Positions 1 to 11,187 of a DNA stretch of 64,000 nt are shown in pieces. The notes under the pieces are model-generated. The model had not been told where the DNA came from, ran no database searches, and saw only the letters and a list, made by a program, of their open reading frames with translations. The stretch comes from Capitella teleta (taxonomy: Eukaryota > Annelida > Polychaeta > Capitellidae): positions 407,580 to 471,579 of the forward strand of contig KB310691.1 of NCBI GenBank assembly GCA_000328365.1, written 5' to 3'. A program made the translations under genes and the position numbers. The first letter of the stretch is position 1. Every line of letters starts with the position of its first letter.

Positions 1-1
1 A

Positions 2-574
2 ACTGAAGGAAATTTCACAACTGAAACGCCTCTCTCTTTTACCATAATGGATAATGCAACTAAAGGAAATTTCACAACTGAAACGCCTCTCTCTCCTACC
101 ATAATGGATAATGCAACTGAAGGAAATTTCACAACTGAAACACCTCTCTTTTCAACCATGATGGATAATGCAACAAAAGAAAAATTCACAACTGAAACGC
201 CTCTCTCTCCTACCATGATGGATAATGCAACTGAAGGAAATTTCACAATGGAAGCGCCTTTCTCTCCTACCATGATGGATAATGCAACTGAAGGAAAATT
301 CACAACTGAAACGATTCTCTCTTCAACCAAAATGGATAATGCAACTGAAGGAAAAATAACAACGGAAGTGCCACTTTCTCCTACAATGATAGATAATACA
401 ACTGAAGGAAATTTCACGACTGAAGCACCTCTCTCTTCTACCATGATGGATCATGCAACTGAAGGAAATTTCACATTTGAAGCGTCTATCTCTTCTACCA
501 TAATAATTAATGCAACTGAAGGAAAATTCACACCTGGAGTGCCTTTCTCTTCTACCATGATGGTTAATACAATA
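2..574 (+). repeat. 57-bp tandem repeat coding 19-residue glycosylated units
   Basis: About ten copies of a 57-bp unit, all in the reading frame of the mucin exon 2-611. A typical unit reads MDNATEGNFTTETPLSPT, with two N-glycosylation sequons (NAT, NFT) and many Thr/Ser for O-glycosylation. Later units are more diverged. This is the visible end of a stalk that continues left of the window. Confidence 0.9.
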
Positions 575-3500
575 TCAAGCACTAGCATGTCTCCTGTTGA
601 AGCAGACTTTGGTGAGGCCATTATTTTCTTCATTTCAAATATATTTGACACATCAAACAACCACAGCATATATATGCCTTGCTGGAAGGCTCTAGATAAA
701 CAGAGATTAGCATAGTTTTAGATTTGGTTAATAATATATGTTTTATTAACATTAGCATTGGTCTACCTCATGTGTTGCCCAGTACGCTATATGTTGATGA
801 TCGGTGTTTCATCTACCAGGTAACCAGACCTTGAGTATTTCTTTATCATTGAAACTTGATGCTTTGCTGCCAGCAGCCAACGAACAAGGACCACTGAAGA
901 CACAAATTACATCAGATGTAAATATCAATAAAACAATTTTGCAGATTATTATTGATTTGGGGCTCATTTCAGTTGTCTGGAATTTTCTCTTCAACTCCTG
1001 GATTCGTGAATATACAAGTGTTCGAATTGAGGTTAGCATTGAAATGTCACCAAAGTATTGTCATTTATTCACAACTTTGATATAATTGTACTTATGTTTG
1101 CACTGGATATTTCGTCTCGCTTCCTTACACAATCGTAAACATGGCCTCTTATTCAACAACGTGTACCTACAGTAAAGGGTACATTATGTTTTGATTTTTT
1201 TTTTTCAGGGAAGGAAGTATTATTGCAGACTATGATATCATATATGCTGTGTCAGCATTGTCAACACAACTCAGTGTAATATTGGATCAGGTTACGGAAA
1301 CTCTTCGTTCTGGACTAGAAAATACCACAATTGCTGAGAGCTCTGTCGATCAATCATACTTAAATGATATTGCTCTTGTTCAGATTGCAGATCAAGGTAT
1401 TTTGATATCATAAACATTATTCATGCCATGTATTACTATCCGCAGCAAAAACATTAGAGGAAGCATTGAGCGATTTGTGTCCGTTTGTGTCATGTCCAGT
1501 GTGCTACTATTGTGATTCATTATCCTCCATTGACTCTATGTGTAAGCCAGTATGTAACACTACTGGTGAAAGATGCATTATTATCAATAGAACAGCACAA
1601 TGCATGTAAGTATAACTCATCAAATAATAAAATATTATACAATTCTGCTCAGCATATCATAAAAGGAAAAGCAGAGTCAGAACAACATTAAATTTTCCAT
1701 TTCGAAAAATAGGCTGCCCATAAGTGAGCCTGAAACTACAGGAGATCCATCTACTGAGGCCGCCACAACATTTATCCAAGCAACTGGAGCTGTAACTTCA
1801 GAGAACCCCACCACTGAGGGAGCAACGATTGAGGTTCCAACTACTGAGGCATCTACAACCGTGATCGCTACAAATGAAGCTGAAACTACACAGGTTCCAA
1901 TAACTGTGGGAGCAACGACTATTGTTCCAAATACTAAAACCGCCACAACAGTTATCCCCACAACTGAAGCTGCAACTACAGAGGTCCTCACCATTGAGAG
2001 AGCAATGACTGGAGTTCCATCTACAGAGGCTGCCACAACTGCGATTGCTACAAGCAAAGCTGTAATTATAGAGATCCTCACCACTAAGGAAGCAACGACT
2101 GAAATTCCAACTACTCAGGCAGCCACAATTGTAATTGAAACAACTGAAGATGCAACTACAAAGATCTCAACCACTGAAGGAGCAACAACTGGGGCTCCAA
2201 CTACCGAAGCTGACAGAAGAGTTATCTCCACAACTGAAGCTGCAACTATAGATATTCCCACCAAGGAAGATGCCACGACTAAACTTTCAACTACTGAAGC
2301 AGCCACAACTGTGATTGCTACAGTTAAAGCTGCAACTAAAAAGATCCTCACCTCTGAGGGAGCAACAACTGAAGTTCCAACTTTCAAAACCAACACAACA
2401 GTTATCCCTACAACTGAAGCTGCCACTATGGAGATCCCAACCACCGAAGGAGCAACGACCGGTGTTCCAACTATTAAAGCCGCCACAACAGTTATGCTGA
2501 CAACTAAAACTGCAACTACATATGTTTCCACAAATGAAGGAGCATTGACTGAAGATCCAACCACTGACGCCGCCACAACTGTTATCACTACAAGCAAAGC
2601 TGCAACTACAGAGATCTTCACCACTCAGGGAGCAATGATTGAAGTTTCAAATACTGAGACAGCCACAACTGTGATTTCTAGAACTGAAGATGCTACTACA
2701 AAAATCCCAACCACTGAGCGAGCAAAAACTGGGGTTTCAACTTCAGAGACCAACACAACAGTTATCCCCACAACTGAAGCTGCAATGACGGATATTCCCA
2801 CCACCAAAGAAGTCACGACTGAATTTCCAACTACCAAGGCAACCAAAACCATGATTGTTACAACTAAAGCTGCCACGACGGAGATCCCCATCACCAAAGA
2901 AGCAACAAATAAAGTCCCAACAACTAATGAGGCCGACACAACAGTTATCCCTACAAATGAAGCTGCAACTACACAAGTTCCCACAACTGAGGGCGCATCC
3001 ACTGATGCTGCAACAACTGTGATTGCTACAATTGAAGATGCAACTACAGAAATCCTCATCACTGAGGGAGCAACGACTGAGATTCTGACTACTGAGGCAG
3101 CCACAACTGTGATCACCACAAATGAAGCTGCAAGTACGCAGATTCCCACCACTGAGGGAGCAACAACTGAAGTTTCAACTACTGAGGCTGCCAAAGCAGT
3201 TAATCCTACAATTAAAGCTGCAACTACACAGGTTCCCACAACTGAGGGACCATCGATTGAGTTTCCAACTACTGACGCCACCACAACTGTTGATGCTACA
3301 ACTGAAGCTGCCACTATGGAAAGCTCTACCACTGAAGGAGCAATGACTGAAGTTCCAACTATTGAAGCTGCCACAACAGTTATCCCCACAACTGAAGCTG
3401 CAACTACAGATATTCCCATCATCAAGAAAGCCACAACTGATGTTTCAACTACTGAGGTCACCGCAACCGTGATTGCTACAACTGAAGCTACAACTACAGA

Positions 3501-6500
3501 GATTCCTACCACTGAGGGAGTAATGACCAAAGTTTCATCTACTGAGGCTGCAACAACTGTGATCTCTTTCTCTGAAGCAACGACAACACAGGTTCCCACA
3601 ACTGAAAGAGCAACAACTGAAGTTCCAAATACTGAGACCACCACAACCCAGATTGCTACAACTGAAACTGCAACTATAGAAATCCCCAGCAAGGTGGAAG
3701 CAACGACTGATGTTCCAACTACTGAGGCCGCCACAACAATTATCCCCACAGGTGAAGCTGCAACTACAGAGATCTCGACCACTGACAGAGCAATGACTGA
3801 AGTTCCAAGTACTGAGGCCAATATAAACATAATCGCTACAACTGAAGCCACAAAATTAGAGATCCCCACCACAGAGGTCTCAACTACTGAAGCTGCCACA
3901 ACCGTGATTGCTACAACTGGAGCTGCGACAACGCAGGTTCCCACAACTGAGAAAGCAACGACTGGAGTTCAAACTACTGAAGGTGCCCCAACCGCGATCC
4001 CTACAACAGAAGCTGCAACTACGGAGATCCCCACCAATGAAAGAGCAACGACTGAAGTTCCAACTACAGAGCTCGCCACCACCGCGATTGCTAGAACTGA
4101 AGATGCAAGTACAGAGATCCCCACCACTGTCAGAGCAACGACTGAAGTTCCAACCACAGAGCCCACCACCACCGTGATTGCTAGAACTGAAGATGCAAGT
4201 ACAGAGATCCCCACCACTGTCAGAGCAACGACTGGAGTTCCAACCACAGAGCCCACCACCACCGTGATTGCTAGAACTGAAGATGCAAGTACAGAGATCC
4301 CCACCACTGTCAGAGCAACGACTGGAGTTCCAACCACAGAGCCTGCCACCACCGTGATTGCTAGAACTGAAGATGCAAGTACAGAGATCCCCACCACTGT
4401 CAGAGCAACGACTGAAGTTCCAACAACTGTGGCTGCCACCACCGTGATTGCTAGAACTGAAGATGCAAGTACAGAGATCCCCACCACTGTCAGAGCAACG
4501 ACTGAAGTTCCAACAACTGTGGCTGCCACCACCGTGATTGCTAGAACTGAAGATGCAAGTACAGAGATCCCCACCACTGTCAGAGCAACGACTGGAGCTC
4601 CAACAACTGTGGCTGCCACCACCGTGATTGCTAGAACCGAAGATGCAACTACACAGGATCCCGCAACTGAGGGAGCAACAACTAATGTTCCCACTATTGA
4701 GGCAGCCACAACTGTTCTAAGTACTAAGGCTGACATAAGTGTGATTGCTACAAATGAAGCCGCAAATTCAGTGATTCTCACCACTGTGAGAGCAATGACT
4801 ATGATCTCAACTACTGAGGCTGCCACAACAGTCATTCCACAAACAATAACTGTCCACTCTGCTACTGAAGATGCAACAACAGTACTGCCCACCACTGTGG
4901 TAGCGACACCAGTATTGCCTACCACTGAGGTTGCAACAACAGTACTGCCCACAACTGAGATTGTCACAACAATCATACCAACCACTGAGGCTGTAACAAC
5001 TGTCCTCACAACTGCAGCAGCGACAACACCTTTTAGATTTTCAGAAGCTTCTTCTTTGCCACCAACTGACGATGCAACAACAATGCAGTCAATCACCACT
5101 CAGTCGGCTCCATTTATTGTTGAATCCCCCATTTCAGCTGACTTTGGTATGTGACGTTTTTTTTTTTTTTTTGCAAAAAAATAGTTACGGATGATTGTTT
5201 TCCCTGCAGGTAACCAGACTCTAACTGTGTCACTGTCCCTGAAACTTGATGCTAAATTGCCATCTGTAAATGAACAAGAACCGTTGAAGGACCAGATCAA
5301 ATTGGACGTAAGCATTGACAGTCTTTATACGCTTCACCTAATAGTGTTTTATCTTGTAGCTTTCAAACATTTTCCGTTCAACTCATGGGTTTCAAGAAGT
5401 CAGAGTGAACGCATTAAGGTTGCTTTTAATTTGTAATTGTTGGCCATATCGATAATACATGAGATTATTCTATGCAGAGACGGCAGCATCATTGCTGATT
5501 ATGACATATTATATGCAGCGGCAGTGATATTCGAAAATGTCAGTGCATCTTTGGATGAACTTAAGAGGGTTTTGATGACGGATTTTGCGAATGCTTCCAT
5601 TGCTGGAAGCGCCGTTAATGAGTCCTATTTGCAGGATGTCGTACTGGAGCAACTCTCCAATGAAAGTCAGCATTGTACATAATATTTAGTACAGTACGCT
5701 AATTCAAATTTATATTCTATTATAGCTCAAATTATTGTGGAAATAGTCAGCAATATTTGTCAACTGGCCTCTTGTCCTGTGTGCTTTTATTGTGATTCAC
5801 TTGCGGCCTTCGATGAACTTTGTCGGCCAATCTGCAATAATACCGGAGAGCTCTGCATCATTCTGAACGATTCCGTCTCCTGCCAGTAGGTTTAAAAGCT
5901 CAAAGTACCGAGAGCATTGTTCTCTCTTATTATATGTGCCAATAGAGTACCCACAACTCAAGAGCCTCACATAACGACCTCAACTGGACAAACTTCTTCT
6001 GTTCATTCTACCGAGAAGTTAACCAGAAATCTGGACATTGAAACTACTCAACAGTCCATTGGCACAGCAAGCCCAAACGATCCTATCTCAGCTGATTTAG
6101 GTGCAGTGGAGTTAATAGCTATTTACTTGACATTCACTTCTGATCTGATGTGCATTTCATTCAGATGGAACTTCAGTCAACGTTGAACTTTCGCTGTCCC
6201 TTCAAGGAACTCTTCCTTCTAAAAGTCAACAAACATTTTTGAGCCAAAGCATATCACGTGATGTGAGTGGTTCCATCAAGTTAAGACAGGCTTAAATTCC
6301 ATCATCATTACATGATTTTAGATAACTGAGATATTCGCCAAGTCACCAGGATTCAAAGAAATCAAGATCGTTGCATTGCGGTGAGCCTTTCCATTGCTTG
6401 GTGAAGAATCCTTGTTACGTCACATTTGTTTTTTTTTTTTGTTTTTTTTTTTTTTGCTTTCAGATCAGGCAGCATCGTCGTAAACTTTACCGCCGCCTAT

Positions 6501-7784
6501 TCGTTGAGGGTTGCTTTTAATGATCCGGGGTTCTTCTTGGACACTGTATCAGCTGTGGTTGGTGATTTGAGCAATTTCACGATCGCTGGGAGAACTGTTG
6601 ATGCGGACTACATCGCCAACATCACATTGGAACAATTGGCAGTGCAAAGTGGGTTTTGATAACTATTCGATTGATACATGATATTATAGTATGGCTCCTG
6701 GATCTTCAGGTAAACTGCTGATGGTCCAGCTTCAAGACGTGTGCAATTTCAATGTTTGTCCTTTGTGCTATTTGTGTGATAGTTTCGCTGCCCTGGAATA
6801 CCAGTGCCAACCTCAGTGCAATTCGTTATCGTTTGAGACGTGTGTGATCAGCGGCAGTGAATCTTTCTGCACGTAGGTTAACAAGTAACCAGATTGAATT
6901 TGTACCAGTTTATTTCGCCCAGGTGCAAGGATCAGTACATAGAAATTGCTGGGAGCTGCGTTTACCTTGATATTGTCGTTGGGTTGTATGCTGGTCTGGG
7001 AGTCACTCTGGCCATCATTTTAGCCGTAGCAGCCGGCGTGGTGGGCATGAAAATGTGTAGAAATAAACGGTTTGATGACGAAGAGTTGTCGAGGGACTCG
7101 TACGTTCACGCGGAAACCTTTTTGATCCTTTTTACCAATGCCGTATTTCAGGTCATCCGAATCAGGGAGAAAGTTTGTGCCCGCTCCATTCATTGTGACG
7201 TCATCGGGATCTTTACATGGCTTTTACCCGCAGCACCAATCGGGGCGTAACTGGGACGAGGAAGCTCAATCAACGTCGTCCGACGAATCCATGTCAAAGG
7301 TAATATTTCACTACAGAAATAGCAAAATCAACATGCGGAATGTAAAAAGGAGACATTTGAATTTTAAGCCAATAATTGGTCACTTTGGATCTTTGCTCGA
7401 CAACCACTTTGAAACTTTACGATTCGTTGAATTAAAACACACTTAATACAATCATTTCAACCATTTCGCGCAGATACCGTTTCGTCCTTGGCCGAAAGAA
7501 AGGCCACTTGTTCGCCACATTGACCGTAACTTAAGCCCCAATATGCGCGATATTTCGTTTGGCGGAATCAACCCACCAGGAACGCCTGCTTTTGTGAGTT
7601 GCTCTATCATATCATAAACATGAATGTTGAAAACCCCACCGCTTTGCAGACGGGACCATCGAGATCCTTTGCTAATGCTCGACTGGTATGTGCATTAATT
7701 ATGACACCTGCTGATTAGACATCATTTTTTATCTCGTTACAGGGTCTTCCACGCCAGAAGTTCCATTGGACAAGCGTGACATGA
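2..7784 (+). CDS. Transmembrane mucin-like protein with three SEA modules (5' partial)
   Basis: Exons: 2-611, 820-917, 973-1031, 1209-1396, 1446-1605, 1713-5146, 5210-5307, 5360-5418, 5478-5665, 5726-5885, 5946-6100, 6165-6262, 6322-6380, 6464-6648, 6710-6872, 6923-7099, 7152-7299, 7474-7593, 7650-7685, 7743-7784 (TGA). All have GT..AG limits and matching phases. The start and any signal peptide lie left of the window. Order of parts: N-glycosylated 19-residue repeat stalk, SEA + Cys module, about 1,140-residue Thr-rich mucin stalk, SEA + Cys module, short linker, SEA + Cys module, a hydrophobic membrane segment in exon 6923-7099 followed by KMCRNKR, then a Ser-rich cytoplasmic tail of about 120 residues. 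By family knowledge such proteins form a cell-surface glycocalyx and the SEA domain may self-cleave. The role here is inferred from architecture. No named orthologue is claimed; MUC-type naming would be arbitrary because the mucin stalks evolve fast. Confidence 0.85.
820..1605 (+). other. SEA + eight-Cys module A
   Basis: Four exons of 98, 59, 188 and 160 bp. The SEA part has the strand pattern LSISLSLKLDALLP, a middle PGFVNIQVFELREGSIIADY and a helical end. The cleavage-position motif is GSIIA, not the classical G-SVVV. The fourth exon holds eight Cys in a CPVCYYCDSL...CKPVC pattern with N-glycosylation sites. Confidence 0.85.
1713..5146 (+). repeat. Thr-rich mucin stalk in one 3.4-kb exon, 10-residue repeat
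   Basis: A single 3,434-bp exon without stops codes about 1,144 residues built from degenerate 10-residue units such as TTEAATTVIP and TTEGATTEVP. Thr is dominant and no Cys is present, as expected for an O-glycosylated stalk. Units pair and triple into 20- and 30-residue higher-order repeats. At 4093-4632 there are six near-identical 90-bp units (RTEDASTEIP-TTVRATTEVP-...), which points to recent unequal exchange. The end (SADFG) matches the end of the first stalk (EADFG), so both stalks join their SEA domains in the same way. Confidence 0.9.
5210..5885 (+). other. SEA + eight-Cys module B
   Basis: Exons of 98, 59, 188 and 160 bp, the same lengths and phases as module A. It keeps HGFQEVRVNALRDGSIIADY and the CPVCFYCDSL...CRPIC Cys pattern. 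The motif at the SEA cleavage position is again GSIIA. Confidence 0.85.
6165..6872 (+). other. SEA + eight-Cys module C, membrane-proximal
   Basis: Exons of 98, 59, 185 and 163 bp, again the same plan. The SEA motif reads SGSIVVNF, much closer to the G-SVVV self-cleavage site than in modules A and B. The Cys exon keeps CPLCYLCDSF and eight Cys. The next exon starts with CKDQY and runs into the membrane segment. Confidence 0.85.
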
Positions 7785-8030
7785 CGCGGTTTCCATCTAA
7801 TGTATTAGCCTAGCTACTTCTATTCCGAGTGATATGTAGGCTGCCGAACCTAAAATGTGGACACACTAGTCCCGTTTTATTAAAGCTATGCTATAATCAT
7901 GTATGCTATATAATAATAATAATACCATTTATAATTATGCATGCATTTTACTTTGTATACTTTATAATTGTATTTAATAATTCTGTACAGCGTGTCAGAG
8001 ACTTCTGTGAATTTTATGATCGCTATATAA

Positions 8031-8036
8031 AATAAA
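8031..8036 (+). terminator. Poly(A) signal AATAAA after the mucin gene
   Basis: AATAAA lies about 250 bp after the mucin stop codon and is followed by an ATT-rich run. It is the most likely 3' end signal. Confidence 0.6.
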
Positions 8037-9480
8037 TTTATTATTATTATTATTGGAATACACTTATTTTCGCAACATGTTTTCTTTTCTTTTCTTCTTC
8101 TATATTTACTCTCCCTTCTGATGTGCAGATGGAAAGGGTCACAAATTTCATTCTGGCCAGTTCTATCAGCTGAACAAGCTCTACAATTCTAATAGCTTTC
8201 TTAGTTATGCAATGTACATCACAACTTGCCAATTTAAAGATTGTCTGAGAGACTCCCGATAGCAACTTGCGTATCTTTAACGTGGTTTTTGAGATAAATT
8301 GGCATTAAGATCGACTAAATTGAAGTAGAAAGGATAGGAATGGCAGCATGGCAAGTTGGACTAGCCATACCAATTATTTATTTCTCTTATCTGATCATGG
8401 TTTTACATTGTTGACCGGTTTGTAACACGTTCTCGAAAAAGCGTATTGCCATTGAAGAGCATTGAAATCCTTAACATAGAGTAGCTAGACTACTTGTAGT
8501 CCACTCCGTATTATATGAATCTGCAGAATTTCTTACCAGACCATTATTAATTAATTATATAGTACGAAACCACACTAGCTAACACCCGATATACCGTCGC
8601 CAATAATTATCTGCGCCGAATAATATATCCAATAACACGAAGCGCATTGATGCACATGTACACTAAGGGGCCTAATCATTATTCAACGTTATTGAACTCT
8701 GCCAATCGAAGCTAAGATATCATAACATGTGTGTGGGGAATAAACAACATTCATCCTCAGCCTGAAAAAAAAAACAGATCCTGACCCAAAACGTCCAAAA
8801 CGTGCCACACCTTTAAGGAATAATTCACCTACCTGGGCCCCACAATCTCCAACAAGCTCTCACTTACTCTTGTCTGAGCAAGAACTAAGGATTTTGGCAC
8901 CTTGTCACGTCAGGTCACTCCTATGAAGCGTCGTAGACATCTCATGCATAAATGCATTCAGTATCTCCTCCTTTGAGGCATGGATTGGTTATGATGTGGA
9001 TCCGTATAAGACTAAAAGAGTACTCAAATGTTACGTAAGTCTGGATCAGACCTATGGTACTGATAATACTGATAAACTAACATTGTGGTCATGAGATCTA
9101 CTTGAAGCCGCTTCGTGGTGATTGAACCTGAGAACTGAATAAAATAGTAGGGTGGCTGACGAAAAATGTCAGAGTTTGTCAACTGAACTCAGCGTGTGTT
9201 TTTGACTTTTTGACAAAATGCGGTTGATCCATAAGTTCTTACTCAGATAAAAATCTCGGTCAGCAATCATACCTGCCCAAAGGAAGTCAAGAACACCTGT
9301 TGTTCCCAAGTTCGATCTTCAAGATGACGCGCCATTTCAAGAAAATGGTTCGCACGATTACTGATTAAATCATAATTACAAGAGGATGCAATTAAGTGCA
9401 GACCAAAGTCCGTGCTTCGAGGTTTGTGTTTATTCAATGAAGACAACATAGAGAGCACTTCAGTATCAGCTGAACACAAG
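8037..9480. other. Intergenic region, mucin to UNC93-like gene
   Basis: AT-rich DNA without a supported gene. It must hold the promoter and 5' UTR of the UNC93-like gene. I see no clear TATA box, tRNA or mobile element. Confidence 0.5.
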
Positions 9481-11187
9481 ATGGAAGCACACAACAGTCA
9501 AACCCTGACTTCTAAGAAAATTCGCATGAGTCTTGCGGGCATCAGCGTCGCTATGTTCTTACTTTTCACGGCCTACGAAGGATTGGAGATTCTTCAGAGT
9601 TCGCTCAATTCTGAAGGCAACATTGGAGTCCTTTCGCTGAGTGTTGTCTATGGAACATTTCTCGTATCCAGTTTGCTGATTGCACAACCGCTAGTTAACG
9701 CCCTCGGCAGCAAAGTCACCATAGCTGTGTGTCAGTGGGGATACATCGCCTGGGTGGCAGCCAATGCTTTCCCAGAGCCCATACTTCTGCTCGTGAGCTC
9801 CCTGGTTGTAGGAATAGTCGCAGGCCCATTGTGGATTGCTATCAGATGCTACATCAGCCTCTTAGCTAAGGATTACGCAATTCTGAAATCTAAGGATGTG
9901 CACACAACGTCTGCCAAGTTTTTTGGATTTTCTACAGCCGTGTCAGTCTTACGTGAGTGGTGTGCATGCTAACGGCTTGTTCTTAACTGACGACTTGTAT
10001 GACATTCTAGGACTGTTCTGTAGCTCGGCGATTTCTCTGCTGATCTTCCAGTCAGATGACTCGAGTGACAGCAACCCCAATGTTACATGTGGAGCCAGTT
10101 GCACTCCGGACTGGGAACGTATGAGCAATAGCTCATCTAATGGTCTAATCACGGATACAACGGTACATTGCTGTCCTGTGCACATCATAGACTATAGAAA
10201 TTGTGACTCTTATCGTGCATGCACAGCTATACATCTTGGTGGGAGTCTACACTGGCGTGGCCATGTTGTCTTTCTTAATAATTCTGCTCTGCACTCGCTC
10301 TGTTGATGACAAGATCAAAAGCAGCTGTGCAGATCTCCCGTCATCACTGATAGCCATCTTTAAACATACCCTGAACAAGGAACAACTTCTCCTCATACCT
10401 TTTACCTTAGCTATTGAGTGGATGAAATCCATTTTCAAGTCAGACTACGTTAAGGTTGGTTGCCGATGTTAATGGAGAGGTCAGCATCTGATAATAATAT
10501 CGCTCATTGTATGCATTTGTATATGTTTAGTGGTTTGTGGTATGTCCATTAGGAATTAAGTGGTTACCTTATGTAACAGCCGTCTATGCGGTCTTCGAGA
10601 TCACCTCATCCATGTCATCAGGCTGGTTAATACAGAGGTTTGGCTGGCGAGTAACTTTCAATACAGGTATTCACGTCGAATTTAACATGAATTGATGGTA
10701 AAATATTATACAATATTCAGCTATGGTGTTGGAGATCGGTTTCCTCTGTGTTTCGCTTGTGTGGGTCCCCAGTGTGGATGAGTGGTGGCTGTCATTTTTG
10801 GTTCCCTCGATGCATGGATTGTACACAGGCACTGTGAATTCTCTTATACCAGGTTAGTGAAAGTTTCCGTGAAATTATCATGCATATCAAATATCTCATT
10901 TTATCTATTTTTCAGCCTTCGTTGGAGCTGTGTTTCCTAATAAACTGTCAGTTGCTCTTGTTCAGCAACAAATGTGGATGACTTTAGGGGCAGTGCTGAG
11001 TTTTGTCACCAGTGCATTGATGTGTTTTGCTGTTAAGTTATATGTAACCATAGCTCTGTTTAGTGTTTCATTCGTCGGGCTTAACATTGAACTAGTTGTG
11101 ATGCGAAGAAGACAAGAAAAGGAGCGAAAAGGAGACATTTTGCTTCAAGATCAAACAAATGCTGAAAAAAACTCCGAAAATACATAA
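9481..11187 (+). CDS. UNC93-like multi-pass membrane protein
   Basis: Exons: 9481-9952, 10011-10162 (or 10011-10118), 10191-10454 (or 10198-10454), 10531-10666, 10721-10852, 10916-11187 (TAA). The product is 475 aa, or 458 with the alternative second intron. The start is the ATG at 9481, directly before the conserved segment KKIRMSLAGISVAMFLLFTA. Family marks: EGLEILQSSLN near the first helix, QPLVNALGSKVTIAVCQWGY, then GPLWIAIRCYISLLA, and the extracellular CGASCTPDWE loop. About a dozen hydrophobic segments fit an MFS-type fold. UNC93A/UNC-93 proteins are membrane proteins linked to K+ channel regulation in nematode muscle, with no settled transport substrate. The C-terminal tail is charged (MRRRQEKERKGD). 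Gene symbol withheld because UNC93 paralogues cannot be told apart by eye. Confidence 0.85.

Noticed and set aside
2115-5099. Long open frames on the minus strand opposite the mucin repeat exon
   Set aside because: They mirror the in-frame 30-bp repeats and contain no splice or domain support; repeats of a length divisible by three keep all frames open.
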